In this document: positions 1-11,373 of the stretch, piece after piece | Position numbering within the stretch: the first letter of the stretch is position 1 | How the letters are laid out: every line of letters begins with the position of its first letter | NCBI GenBank assembly: GCA_029204225.1 | Contig: CM055097.1 | Span: forward strand, 38,493,106 to 38,557,105 | Origin: Diphasiastrum complanatum | Taxonomy: Eukaryota; Streptophyta; Lycopodiopsida; Lycopodiales; Lycopodiaceae | Direction: 5' to 3' | Length of the DNA: 64,000 nt | Notes under the pieces: model-generated | Seen by the model: only the letters and a program-made list of their open reading frames with translations | What the model was told of the DNA's origin: nothing | Databases searched by the model: none | Program-made: the position numbers and the translations under genes

Positions 1-111
1 ACAAAAATCACGAACTTGGCATCAAATTCACTCTTTTACTTGATCGATCGCCTATTTTCTTTTATTTATCTTTCTCGTCCATATCTTGAAAGCAAGGCCT
101 TGCCACAGAAA

Positions 112-3100
112 ATGGGTTGTAATCAATCCAAAATTGAAGATGAGGAGAGCGTTTCTAGATGCAAGCGTCAGAAACGATTAGTCAAGCAAGCGGTCAAATC
201 CAGGAATGCGTTTGCTTCTGCTCATGCAAGCTATCTGCAGGCTCTTCACAACGCTGGAACTGCCTTCCGTAAGTTTGCAGAGGGAGAATTCAGAGAGCAA
301 ACTTTACTTCCTGCAACTCCAACCACGCCCCCTCTCTCACCCCTTCCATCGACTCCAGCTTCTCAGTCCACCCCTGAGCTGCCAAGATCGATAAGCCTTC
401 CACCAATGGCTCTAAAGAATACTCCTCTAGCTTCCGAGACAGTGGTGCTTTCTCCCTCCACTATACTTATCTCTCCCCCGAGAAGCCCAAAATATAAGCT
501 TGAACAAGACTACCTATTCAATGATGCTCCTCCTCTCGATTTGTACAGGAGCATGCAACGGCCCGGTTCACCATCATTCCCCAACGATCCTGGCAGCCCA
601 CCTTCCCCTCCCGCTCCTATTATTACTGGATGGGATTGGTTTAATCTGTTCGAACCGCCTCCCATGGCAATACATTTGAAACAGCAGAGAAGCTACAGGC
701 AGATGAGAGGAGAGGGGGAGTTTGAGCAGATTATCAGAGAAGACGTTCCAACCTTGGATATTGAGGGACGATCTTCGAAGAATACTGAAAAGCAAGAGCA
801 GCAGAAGACTGACGGCCCGGGAGGAGAGAAACCAGAGGAGACAGCGCAAATTTCCGAGCAAGAGCCACAAGAAGCAAAGCAGGAGAATCCACAACCAAAA
901 GATCAGGTCCAGGAGCAAAAGATGGAAGAGCATAAAGAACAACAGGAATCGGAGAAGAATGACGTAGCTGTCGAGGTTGTCACAGCGTCGTCAGAGCCCT
1001 CCTCTGAACCTCCGGACCAGAAACTAGAATCAGAGAATAGAGAGCTAAATGTGATTGCTCCGCTGAAGGGAAAGGATTTACCCGATGTGCTGAGAGACAT
1101 AGAAGAAGAGTTCTTAAGAGCTTCTGAAAGTGGAAAGGACATTTCTAGGATGCTTGAAGCAAGCAAAGTCCACTATCAATCCAATTTTTTGGATTCCAAA
1201 GGTATGCGTCAACTTCGCGTGCATCTCCTGCAAGTGAGGTCTATCGGAGAAAACTAAATATATAAACAAAACTTTCATTTCTGTAACTTCAAAGAAATGG
1301 TTGTGTGTGAGTGGAGCCCTCAACCCGGAGGTGTAGAGCTGGAAGAGGCTTTCGTTTCTCATGACTTTCATTTGTGCATTGCACTTTTCTATATTTCGGA
1401 ATGTTAACGCTGATGAAGTTTAAAAGTGTCTGTTGGTCTCAAACAAAGGTTAGCTACCTTTTCTGTGCTATATTTAGGACTGGATGGCTAAGGCATTGTT
1501 TAATACGCTTGGTGCTACTGGATGATATAGGCCTTTCAGAACACTCTTCTAGACTTTTGCGTGGACTCTCTTGGAACAGTTGGTCTCCCAGGACACCTTT
1601 GTCTTGGACAGGAACAGAAGCCAGCGAAGAATCATCCACAAGTGAAGAGACCGGTATGACGAGCAGTCATTCATCAACTTTGGATAAACTCTATGCCTGG
1701 GAGAAGAAGCTTTATCAAGAAGTCAAGGTATGTCAATAGACTAATCAGAGAATTTGCACTGGTTTTTCTGGAATATGCTTATTATTGTTCCCATGACGAA
1801 CTCAAAAGTATACAGTCAAGAAACTAATTTACAAACTCTTGGTTGATATCAGAACTCAAGTCACCTCAACCTGCTGAGCATCTTAGCAAATTTCTATTTC
1901 TGTTTTTACCTTGGCAAGGTTGCATTCCAAGTTGCAATTGTTCAGTTTTGAAAACAGCAAAATTCAGATACTTTGTTTTTTGTCAAGCAGATTGTATTTC
2001 CTAGAAAATTACCTTATTTTCTTAGTTCTGATTCTCCTAATTTCCTGCAGGAGGTAGAGCTGATCAATGTCGAATTTGAAAAGAAACAAAGATTGCTTCG
2101 TAATTTGTCTGCGAAAGGTGATGATGATGAAAAGATCGACAAGACCAGGGGAGCTTTAAAGGCTTTAGAGACACAGATGATGGTTGCATTTCAAGCTATG
2201 GAAGCAACTTCAGCATCGATAAAAAAGATCACTAACGAGGAGATGTATCCGCAGTTGTTGGAGCTCTTGGAAGGGTAAGCTTTCATATGGGTTCACCAAG
2301 TTTTTTTCTATGAATGGTAAAGACAAGCATTTCCTTCCAAATTCGGCTCATGCAACTTTGTGCTTTTAAACCTTCAAAATCTCTTCTGCTGCTTCTAATC
2401 AATTCATGCTACTTTCCTGAATTCTCAGATGCTTTTGGAGATTACACGAAGTAAATTAAAAAACTGTGGCCCATAAACATTTCCATCCTTAAAAAGGGTT
2501 ATGCTTCCTTTACGCTTAAAGTATTACTTTCTACTTTCCATCAGATTCAACGACATTCATAATTTACTCAGCCTAACAGCCTCGCCATAAATTCACATCC
2601 GTCTTACCTGGTACTACAAAATTCATTCGTCAACATGGAACATGCCATTCTCAATCTACATGATACAGATAATTATTTCACAGTACCATAACTTTGAAAA
2701 CATCTGCTGAATTTGTCATATTTCCGGGGATCAAAATAAATGATTAAGCAATTATTAGTTTATCAAAAGACCTTAGCGACTGCTGAAGGCAATAATTCCC
2801 TGTGCTGACTTGGAAATTCTGAAGTGACTCTGCATAGCGTTTATTTATGCATGAATACAGAAATGTGTGAATCTTGTCTGAAGCCTCGTTTTCTCATTTG
2901 AAGTTACTTCCACTGTACTATCCAGATGATATTATTATACTTATTTTGCTCTACTGACATTTGTGATTAGTCAATGTTGTGGTTCAGCAAGATCATGACA
3001 AGCTGTAACCTTTAGGAGATATAATTGAATGAAAGGGATGAGAGTTTGTTCTTGTTCCAAAATCTAGATGCTCATACACAAAACAGTTTATGTTGTTGAT

Positions 3101-5147
3101 AGTCTAATCGGATATTCAAAGGTCGAGTTGTCTGCAATCATAATAATTACGCTTTCGAAATTCATCTGTCAGTGTGTCTTCTCATCTTATGGTCATATGC
3201 CTGTCAAGATTTCTCACAAAGCTGGTGGGGACTTTATTGTCATTTATAATTCATCTCACGTTCTCATAGCTATGTAGCATCCTGATTATAGTCCAGAGCA
3301 CCTGGAAGCCAGGAACAGAAGCCAAATTCGTGAACTGGCTTCAAGGTTTGAGAAAGTCGTTCCCAAGTAAAAATCATAGGACAGTGATTTCTTTTAAATC
3401 ATTCTAAAGAATGAAGATCTCAGAAGAGAATGTAAAACCCTTTCCGTAGAGGAACTCCAGATTTTGAAAACATGATTATTTTATGCTATGCTTGTCTTAC
3501 GTTTGGTTCAAGATGCACAAAGTCAAACCAAGACTGAGATAATCCACCAAGTCTTAGGCCCGATCATAATCACACTTTAGGGCACTCCCACATGTTTGTC
3601 TCTGTCTTTCCACTGAAGTCACTGAAACATCAAAACAATCTCTAACATGAAATTTTCCGTGAAATGGAGACCACAAAAATGTTGTATCTGAAAATTGGGA
3701 CGATTTATAGGTTGAGTAATCAGAAAACTGATTCTACATAGATGATGTTTGACAACTAGTCGTCTTAACTTTGAATGAACTTTTCTTCGGCATTCAAAAT
3801 CTTCTAGATCTCTTATTACAAGATAATTGTTTACCTTGACCAAATAAAGCCTCTAGATTCCTAGCAGAGGTGACTCTACTAGCCAATCAATCAATATCCT
3901 CCGTACTTTTGGTACATTTCAGCTGCCACGAAAAAGGATGTTCAGCTTTAAAAGTTGCGGGATCACTTCTAAGAAGCAGTTGCAACCCTTGATTCTTTTT
4001 TATTCAAATGAAGATTAATAGAGCTTGGTGTGCTTAGAAGAGTGCCTGTTAAACGAAATCTTGACAGAAAAGCCATCTCAGTTATGTAGATGCAGCAGTT
4101 AAGGACGCCAGATTAGAGCAGTTGACTGTGTAGCTGAATTTTCCCGTAGATCTCATTCAGCTAAGCAAAATCACGTCTCACCACATTCTATAATCTGATT
4201 TTTCTGTAAAGCGACAGTTGACACAATACCACGAGCCGCGAAGATTTCTTTGTTACACGTCGTAGAATACTGTAATTCCCTTAGTAGTCTCTCTCAATTG
4301 CCTCTGCAGGTCATCCTGTGACCTTCTATGTTTCTGCATTTTTAGCTGATGCCAATTGACAACTGTGTGCAGGTTGACAAGCATGTGGAAAGTCATGTCT
4401 GAGTGCCATCAACGGCAGAAGGATGCGTTGCTTGTGATGAAAACAACTGAGAAGTTGCCACTTGAGTCGACTGGCGAAATTCACAGAGAAGCCACCATAG
4501 AACTGGAGGCTGCTTTAAATAACTGGCAGCTATTCTTTGGCACTCTCATCAGCACCCAAAGGGAGTACATACAAAGCCTGACTGGATGGCTTAAACTAAG
4601 CTCATTCAAACCTGAGAAAGTATCCAAGAGACCCTCGGCAGCCGGAAAAATAACTCCAATGTTCTATTTGTGTACGAGTTGGCAAACCCAATTGGAAAAA
4701 CTTCCAGACAAGCCAGTTATTGATGCAATCAGAAAATTTTCAGATACTGTTCATGAGATTATTTGGGAACAAACTGAGAAGCAAAGAGTTCACAAGAGGA
4801 GAGAAACTCTTGCAAAAGAGCTAAGCAAAAAAATCCTCATTTTGAATCAAGAGGAAAAAAAGTTCATGGAACCTGTCCTCAGCAAAGATGAGAGTGGTAT
4901 CCCAGTCAAAAGCTCCTTAGCTGAAAAAAGAGAATCCGTGGAGACTTTCAGAAAAACGGTGGAGGAAGAGAAGGAAAACTTCACCAGGGCTATTGAAAGA
5001 ACTCGTGCTCTCACTATGGAAGGCCTTCAGAAAGGCCTGCCTGAACTGTTCCGAGTCTTGTCAGATTTTGCAGCTGAATGTTCAAGAGCCTACCAAAACC
5101 TTCTTAGTCAGGTAAGAGATGGGAAGCTAGGACAAGAACAAGACTAA
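112..5147 (+). CDS. DUF630/DUF632 (NRG2-like) plant protein, four exons
   Basis: Exons inferred at 112-1201, 1531-1727, 2051-2274 and 4373-5147; they join in frame to 761 codons plus TAA. The start is the ATG at 112 because the protein then begins MGCNQS, the N-myristoylation/palmitoylation signal typical of the family; the open frame upstream has only a TTG. Residues 1-60 are the DUF630 block, about 65-200 are Pro/Ser-rich with GWDWFNLFEPPP near 173-184, about 223-283 are Glu/Gln-rich, and DUF632 runs from about 323 to near the end, with the landmark LDKLYAWEKKLYQEVK. Introns are GT-AG. The exon 2 start at 1531 was chosen over 1540 because it gives family-like spacing (GLSEHSS). Known relatives (NRG2, APSR1) act in nitrate signalling and root growth; which paralogue this is cannot be told. 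Intact as read, so probably functional. Promoter lies outside the window. Confidence 0.9.
2275..4372 (+). other. Intron 3 of the DUF630/DUF632 gene
   Basis: A 2,098-bp AT-rich intron bounded by GTAAGC and GTGCAG, splitting a Gly codon in phase 2. Introns 1 (1202-1530) and 2 (1728-2050) are about 325 bp each. I see no coding sequence, LTR or clear repeat in it, only pyrimidine-rich stretches near the acceptor. Confidence 0.8.
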
Positions 5148-5900
5148 TTCAATCTACGAAGATAATAGATCCTTGTAAGCCCTCTGGATTTTGAACAGCC
5201 AGGTAAAGAGGGTAAAATTTGTCCAAGGAGAGTAGATGAGATATGTGATTGATTTTGAGAGTAAAGATAGGATTTTGGCAGCAGTAACAAGAACATTAAG
5301 TCAGTCATATATCGTGCACTGTATTATATCTTTCTCTTGGCACTCTTTTTGTATTGCTGCTAATTTTGAGCTGAAAATTAGGCGATTTGTTGCTGCTGAT
5401 TTGCAAGTCCGTACTGTACAGTCACAAGGCCTTGATTGAGTCAAGACCACAAATTCTGTAAAAAATAAAAATTTAAAGTCTTGGTAAAATTGCAGTAGCT
5501 GTCCAGTGTCCAAGCTTGCTCTGGAAGCCAACAAAGTCTATCCCATGCAGGTTAGAGGGCTTTAGGCTTTGGCTCTTCACTTTCTGCAAATGGAGCACCT
5601 TCCTTTCACACAGTGTAGGCAAGTTGCCACTTAAGTGTAATACAACACAACTAATGCAGATTACTTTTTTACGGGTTGCTTCTAATGAGAGCTTGGGTCA
5701 AGCGACAACTCAAGTAATGTTTTTTGGGTGCCATTTCCATGACATTTTTGAAACAATGTAGTCATATTCTAAACCCAATAAACAAAGATGTTATTGTAGC
5801 ATGGGTTTTGGGCTTCGGGTTTCAAACCAATGAGTGGGGACTTTGTCTAGAAAAATGAACTCATAATGATGTAGAAGCATGTGTCCCTCATCACTTGTGA
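5148..5900 (+). other. 3' flank of the DUF630/DUF632 gene
   Basis: Non-coding. AATAAA-type polyadenylation motifs occur near 5465 and 5778, so the transcript probably ends within this stretch. No other gene is visible. Confidence 0.45.
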
Positions 5901-6942
5901 AGGATCACTTCCTGAAGTGCAATTAACCCTTTTGGAATTACAATATCTATATGACATCTACTTCCAATCATCTCTTGTGTTTTTGGTTCTTCAACATTCC
6001 TTTTCTATCTTTTGAGTTTTTCCCTTTGATACACTTGTTCTTCAACACAAACCAGCAACTTGTTGAGGAGATACATGCATAGTAGGGGTAGAAATTTGGT
6101 GCTTTGATCTTATATCTCTACAACCCCAAATGATCTAAGAACTAGACTTGCATAAAAGAATTCAAGAGAATATCAAGTTGTCATGGAAAAGTATCTATTA
6201 TCACTTCAGAAAGTCACCCACAAGATTGATGATTAAAATTAAAAATCATAGGTAGACTCAAGTAGCATATATAAGCACAGAATATTCTCACTTTTCGCAC
6301 ACTCACACATGCACAAGTTGGAGCATGCATTCATCAAATGAGAACCAATCCATATCTCCCTTTACTCATCTTACTTTATGTTTGATAGAAAACATGTCAT
6401 GAATTTGACAAAGTCCTTTGATGATGCTAGTATGAACATTGTTTTTCATCCTATATCTTATGATGATGAAATAGTGATCATTACTAATTTGATTGGAGTT
6501 TCAAAGATGTATTCAAAGGCATCATCTTGTGATCCATTCACTCTTGAATTTCCAAAGGAATGAAGACCTTCATTGGAAAGATGACAAGTTGAAGTTCATT
6601 GTTGTCATGGATGAAGTCAAGATGGTGACATTTCAAGCTTTGGTTGTATGTGCTTCATGCAAAAGTTGGATCTTATGCAAAGTTGTGTTTTTCATGTTTA
6701 TTTTGAGGAGGAGACTAACATTTTGCAGCCCAAGGTGTTCATTCAACAATCTACCAAAGACAAAGCTTGAATCTTGAAGACATTCCTTATTGAGCTCTCA
6801 CTACATTTGAGCTCAAATCATATTCTTATCATGATGAGTGATCATACTCACTCCACAAAGCAAGAACCTAAAAATTATGTTGTTTTTATCCATGTATTAA
6901 TTATTCATCCAAGATAATCTCATCAAGCTAAATTGTGAGGAG
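5901..6942 (+). other. Probable internal tail of an LTR element, non-coding
   Basis: No recognisable protein. It ends in a purine run (TTGTGAGGAG) directly before the E LTR, the position of a polypurine tract, so the stretch probably includes the decayed 3' interior of that plus-strand retroelement. The short frame at 6378-6563 matches nothing I know. Confidence 0.35.
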
Positions 6943-7610
6943 TGTTAAAATTTCACAATTCTAGCTTGTGACCAATTTTGGTCATATTGCTTGTAAATTG
7001 TATTATGGTTATGTTGTGGCTTGTCACACGTGCCAAATAGCATTTGTAAGTCTCATTCATAACCTAGCATAGGAGTGGCACCTTTGGAATGAGTCCGAAT
7101 AGTGCTTTGATAGGCTAGAGAGATTCTAGGAGCTAAAAATAGCATGTTTTACATTGTTTTTGGATCTTGAGATCTTGACTCCTAATTAGGATGGATCAAG
7201 TGGATCTTTAGGTTAGATGTTAGGGTTAGGATGTGATGAATACATATAAGCCCTAATATGCTCAGATTCGAGCTCTACATGTATAAATATGTGATGGGAT
7301 TTCCATCCAATAATGAGCAAAATCGAGATTTTCCTTCTTGACTAGTTTGAGTCTATGATTTGATTGATGAATGCTATTGCCATATGATTTTTTATGATCA
7401 TTGAATGAGTTTGGAGTTGTAGGTACAGTACACAGGCAGCAGCACGCCGTACATTCACACGTGTGAAGAGTTGTGGAGCTAATTCATGGAGTTCAAGCCA
7501 AGATAAGCTAGGAATCAATGCATTGATTAGTAATCTAGCTTCTAGATCTTGTTTGGATCTTAAGTAGGTGCTTCCTCCATCATTTCTAAGATCAAATGGG
7601 TTTATTTTGC
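6943..7610 (+). repeat. LTR of family E, plus-strand copy
   Basis: Starts TGTTAAAATTTCAC after a polypurine-like GTGAGGAG. A diverged inverted copy lies at about 54400-55058, matching at the start, around a TATA-like TATAAATA near 7283, around a 14-bp palindrome TTCACACGTGTGAA at 7454-7467, and near the end (CTCCATCATTTC). The 3' edge is not sharp. The related family D LTR starts almost the same way at 14779. Confidence 0.65.
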
Positions 7611-7664
7611 TACATTTTTCACATTTAGAAGTAAATTGATGCTACAACAAGAATATAATTATTT

Positions 7665-8070
7665 TTTCATACCTGGCTCTTGGAGCTTGCTTTAACCCGT
7701 AGAGGGCTTTCTACAATTTGCAGAACCTTATGCTCTTTGCCTTAAAAGGCATAACCTTTTGGTTGATAAATATAAAGTCTTCTTGTATGTATCTGTTGAG
7801 AAATGTTGTTTGAACATCCATTTGGTGAATATCCAGATCTTCTACAATTGTGATAGCTAGTAGTGTTCGAATAGATTAATGCTTTATGACTGGACTAAAA
7901 GTATCAGTGTAATCTATTCAATATGATTGTTTGTAGCCTTTCACCACTAGTCAAGCTTTCCAATCGGATATAAATCCATGTAAGTTAAGTTTCATCTTGA
8001 ATATCCACTTAGTGTCAATGATCTACGCATTTGCAGGAGGGTCGACAAGACTCCAGGTCTTGTTCTTCAT
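7665..8070 (-). pseudogene. Ty1-copia reverse transcriptase remnant
   Basis: Reading the minus strand gives an eroded copia RT N-terminal half: a KWIFKMKLN-like segment, IDYTDTFSPV, then HQMDVQTTFLN (the core DVKTAFLNG motif), then YQPKGY. Several in-frame stops interrupt it. It directly follows the E LTR on the opposite strand, so it belongs to another element. RT would copy element RNA to DNA; this piece cannot. Confidence 0.8.
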
Positions 8071-8551
8071 TAAGGAAGTATACTCAACATTCATGATATT
8101 GGAGGGTTTGTGGATATCGACGCAAACCTAACCCTAATAAGTGAGAGAGATTTGCACCCTACGTGTGTAAGTCCAACCCAATGATCACATAGTTATTTGA
8201 TTAGTTAAAAGTTAATAAATGGACTTTAGGCCTTTTTGCAGGAATTAAATGTCGCAAGGCCTAATAGTCAAGATAGTGAGTAAACCCCCCCCCCCCCCTT
8301 TCAAATTTCAAATTTCAAAAACTAAGGGAGTTGAAAATTGGCCAATAGGACTTGAGGCCAAAGCCCTAAAAACCACTATATTTAGTAGTACTTTTTTCAT
8401 TTTACATGTTCATTTCAATAAAGCAGGTTGAACCTCTTTCGAATTGGAATTGGATGTCATTGATCTTCTTTCTTGCTCCATCTCTCATGTTTATTTGGAT
8501 TTTGCTATTTGTTGGATTTGCTAATTGTTGGGATTGATCTTTATTATACTT

Positions 8552-8554
<3 letters not shown>
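8071..8554. other. Intergenic, with a 14-nt poly-C run
   Basis: No gene seen. A run of 14 C at 8285-8298 is followed by a short TTTCAAA tandem repeat. Confidence 0.5.

Positions 8555-8622
<68 letters not shown>
8555..8622 (+). repeat. (GA)n microsatellite, about 68 bp
   Basis: Perfect GA dinucleotide run in non-coding DNA, one of several GA/CT tracts in the window. Confidence 0.97.
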
Positions 8623-8625
<3 letters not shown>

Positions 8626-8779
8626 AAGATTTACCTTCACTTGAGCAGTGTTAATAGAACATAGTGTTAATCTTATTGTTATATGTGGATCATAAGCATG
8701 TGCTTGATTATAAACTATGTTATCGCTCTCATGGAAACGAATCTCCGTGTGACAACATGTTAATCCTCTTCATCTCCTT

Positions 8780-9127
8780 TGATGTTTGATGTGTTGGATC
8801 TAGGGTTGAGTTTGTTGACTTTAAAGCTATGTATATGACTGTATAAAAAGTCAACTCTACTTTAAGGGAGAGAGTTAGAATTAAAGTAGAACTACTGTGG
8901 GTCCTATCAATAGATAAGGATCAGTTGGCCTCACCACGAGGTGAGTCGACGGGACACGCGTCCCGTCAATGGCAACCTGGGCCATGCATGGGTTGCCATA
9001 GTGAATATGCACAGTGTATTTTCATTTTGAGAAATACAGTTGCTATGAGAGCTTGCTATGGAGAGTGCTTTATGTTTGTGTTACTGTGAAGCATGATCTT
9101 TGTTCCTGTTTGAAGCAGGTTGTAAGT
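8780..9127 (+). repeat. Copia A 3' tail plus LTR (plus strand)
   Basis: 8780-8872 matches the 3' interior of copia A (compare the reverse of 17323-17410) and ends in a TTTAAGGGAGAG polypurine tract. 8873-9127 is the LTR, starting AGTTAGAATTAA, matching 48292-48564 and the reverse of 17061-17322. It holds three short hairpins, including GACGGGAC-ACGC-GTCCCGTC near 8949. No copia A coding sequence lies upstream, so this is a 3' fragment. Confidence 0.8.
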
Positions 9128-9663
9128 AACTGACCCTTCGGAGTTTCTCACCACCACCTGTAGACTTCAACACTAGTAAAGTTGAGCCCTCAACTAGTGG
9201 AAGAGCTGGAAGAGAGGATAAAAGTGCCATATCGCTGAGTATGTGGCAAAGCCTCTATGAAAGTTAGAGACAACACAACGGATCGAGACAAGGCCTAAAA
9301 TGACAAATACCCGAGATTATAAGAAGCTTAGAAGAAAATACCCTTGATCCTTGAGAGGATGAAAAGAAGACCTGGACCAAGGACAATATCCTTCAAGGAC
9401 TAAAGTTATTGCAGCCCTACAGTTATAGCCAAAATGGAAGAGCAAAATTCAAATAGACAATAGGAGGCTATAGGAATACCTAAGAGCACCTTCTTGAAAA
9501 AGGGTTGATCCCTTTTACATGCCCATTAAAAGAAGAGATCCATGGCCAATGGAGCAGCCAAAGGACGAAGTTATCAATTGGCCGGTTATCCTTGGAATAA
9601 CAGAAAGCTCATTAGATGACGAGTTGAGGTTATAGCTACTAGACTTTGGCCACAAGCATAAGT
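9128..9663. other. Intergenic, nothing recognised
   Basis: Purine-rich on the plus strand, with short frames broken by stops. No known domain, LTR boundary or clear repeat seen. Confidence 0.4.
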
Positions 9664-10660
9664 CTATCGCTGACAACTGTGTGCAAGAAAGTGTGGAATA
9701 TTATTGAAAGCTTGCAAAGCTTTGTGGCTAGAAACATTTTGTTTCAGCTCCCTCTCAAAGCGTGATAGCTTTATGATTCCTAGACTTGTCCTCTGCCTCT
9801 CTAACATCCCCTTGTTTAAAGATTTTGTAAAGATATCTGCTACCATCTACTTCGTTCCGATGAAGCTGGTCTTCAGTTCATTTCTTGCAACTAGGTCTCT
9901 TATCAAATGATATTTGATTGCAATATGTTTCATTCTTGAATGAAACAAGGGATCTTTCGTCAAGTGTATGGATTTGGTGGTTTCACCTAGTCCGTCAAGG
10001 AACTGTCTGAGCCATGTGATTTTGTTGGCCATCTTTGCAGCTGCGACATATTCTACTTCGCAGGATGACTGAGCTGTGATGGTCTGCTTCTTGTTGACCT
10101 AGAGAATTGTTGCATTTGCTGCAATGGTGCACCCTCCTGAGACACTTTTACAATCATCCTTGAGTGACGTCCAACTTGCATCAATGTAGGAGTGCATCTG
10201 GAATCCGGCATCATGAGACTAACACAATCCAAAATCCTTCATCTTTTGAAGGTACTGTAGGATTTGCTTTACGATCTTCCAGTGTGTCCACCAGCCTGGG
10301 TTTGTGCTAAACTGTCTCATCCTAAACACGACATAAGCAATGTCAAGGTGTGTGTTATTTACTAGATACATCAGTGATCCAATCAGCCTCCTCCTATAAG
10401 ACGTGTGCTACATTATCTCCTTTTCTTCGTCAATCTTTGGACAATCTTCGTTTGTTAGAACTATTTCTGCAAGCATTGGGGTGTTTACCCCTTTGCAATA
10501 TATCATTCCAAAATCATCTAGGATTTTTTGGATGTACTTGGACTGATGAAGGTATAGCTTTCTTTTGTCATAGTTGTGGTCGATTTGCAAGCCTAAATAA
10601 CATCTATCTTCTCCTAGGTCTGTTATCTCAAAATGTTTCGAGATGTTGCCCTGCACTTCG
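9664..10660 (-). pseudogene. Ty1-copia RT C-terminus and RNase H remnant
   Basis: Minus-strand frames in polyprotein order: YLGLQIDHNYDKRKLYLHQS (about 10600), then LPKI-type RT tail, then an RNase H tail with AKMANKITWLRQFLDGLG (about 10020), HSRMKHIAIKYHLIRD (about 9930) and VADIFTKSLNK (about 9830). Frames change and contain stops. The family differs from copia A, whose RNase H is at 17400-18230. A fragment with no LTR seen. Confidence 0.85.
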
Positions 10661-10671
10661 GAAATTAGGAA

Positions 10672-10817
10672 AGAGGCTTTGGGGGCTCGAGCGCCTACCC
10701 AAAGCTATCACACCCAACCTAGGAAGGAGAGAGAACAAGAGAGAGGAGAGATAGAAGGACTTGGCTAGGAAAGGCTTTGGGAGCTCAAGCACTTACCCAA
10801 AGCTATTTGGTCCTAAC

Positions 10818-10820
<3 letters not shown>
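10672..10820 (+). repeat. Dispersed GCCTACCCAAAGCTAT repeat, two copies
   Basis: A segment with GGGGGCTCGAGCGCCTACC and CAACCTAGG occurs at about 10678 and again, diverged, at about 10767. A third copy lies at about 61462. At the third copy CCTAGGTTG and CAACCTAGG flank the core as inverted ends. Each copy abuts GA-rich DNA. Confidence 0.6.

Positions 10821-10904
<84 letters not shown>
10820..10904 (+). repeat. (GA)n microsatellite, about 84 bp
   Basis: Uninterrupted GA repeat running into a short A-run. Confidence 0.97.
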
Positions 10905-10908
<4 letters not shown>

Positions 10909-11373
10909 ATCAAGAGAGTTTTTTTCTTTGATTGAGAATGTCAAATGAGTACAAATGGTGCCCTTTCATTCTTGGGGAGGCCCTTGTCCATTCATCCTAT
11001 TGGCTATTGAAATGGCAAGGATTGCAATCCTAGCCTTTCAAAGAAACACAAAAAATCTAGTGGTGTACAAAAAAACACACTCCACCTACCACCATTTGAC
11101 TTTGACTCAACCTTATAACTTAGACTTTGGGCCTTTAGCTTATTTATTTGCAACAAGGGCCCAAGTCACTAAGACACAGCTTAAACTATTACTTAGTGTG
11201 CTCATTGGGCTGGGCTTCTACACGCAGGATGCCAGTGCCTCGCACTTATTGCTCTACTGTATTGAGATGGGGCCCACTTAGTAAGGCTTGGCCAACAGTA
11301 GTTTTAGTGGTGGGACCCACTAATTTATTATTGTATAAGAAATACCCACAACAATGATAAAAAGAAAGCATGT
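10905..11373. other. Intergenic, nothing recognised
   Basis: Open frames here are short and match no family. Some GGGCC-type motifs give slightly higher GC. Possibly repeat-derived but no partner was found in the window. Confidence 0.35.

Noticed and set aside
16-111. N-terminal extension of the DUF630/DUF632 protein
   Set aside because: The upstream start is TTG; the ATG at 112 gives the family's MGC myristoylation signal.
574-1166. Antisense frames over exon 1 of the DUF630/DUF632 gene
   Set aside because: Shadow frames of the real exon with no independent support.
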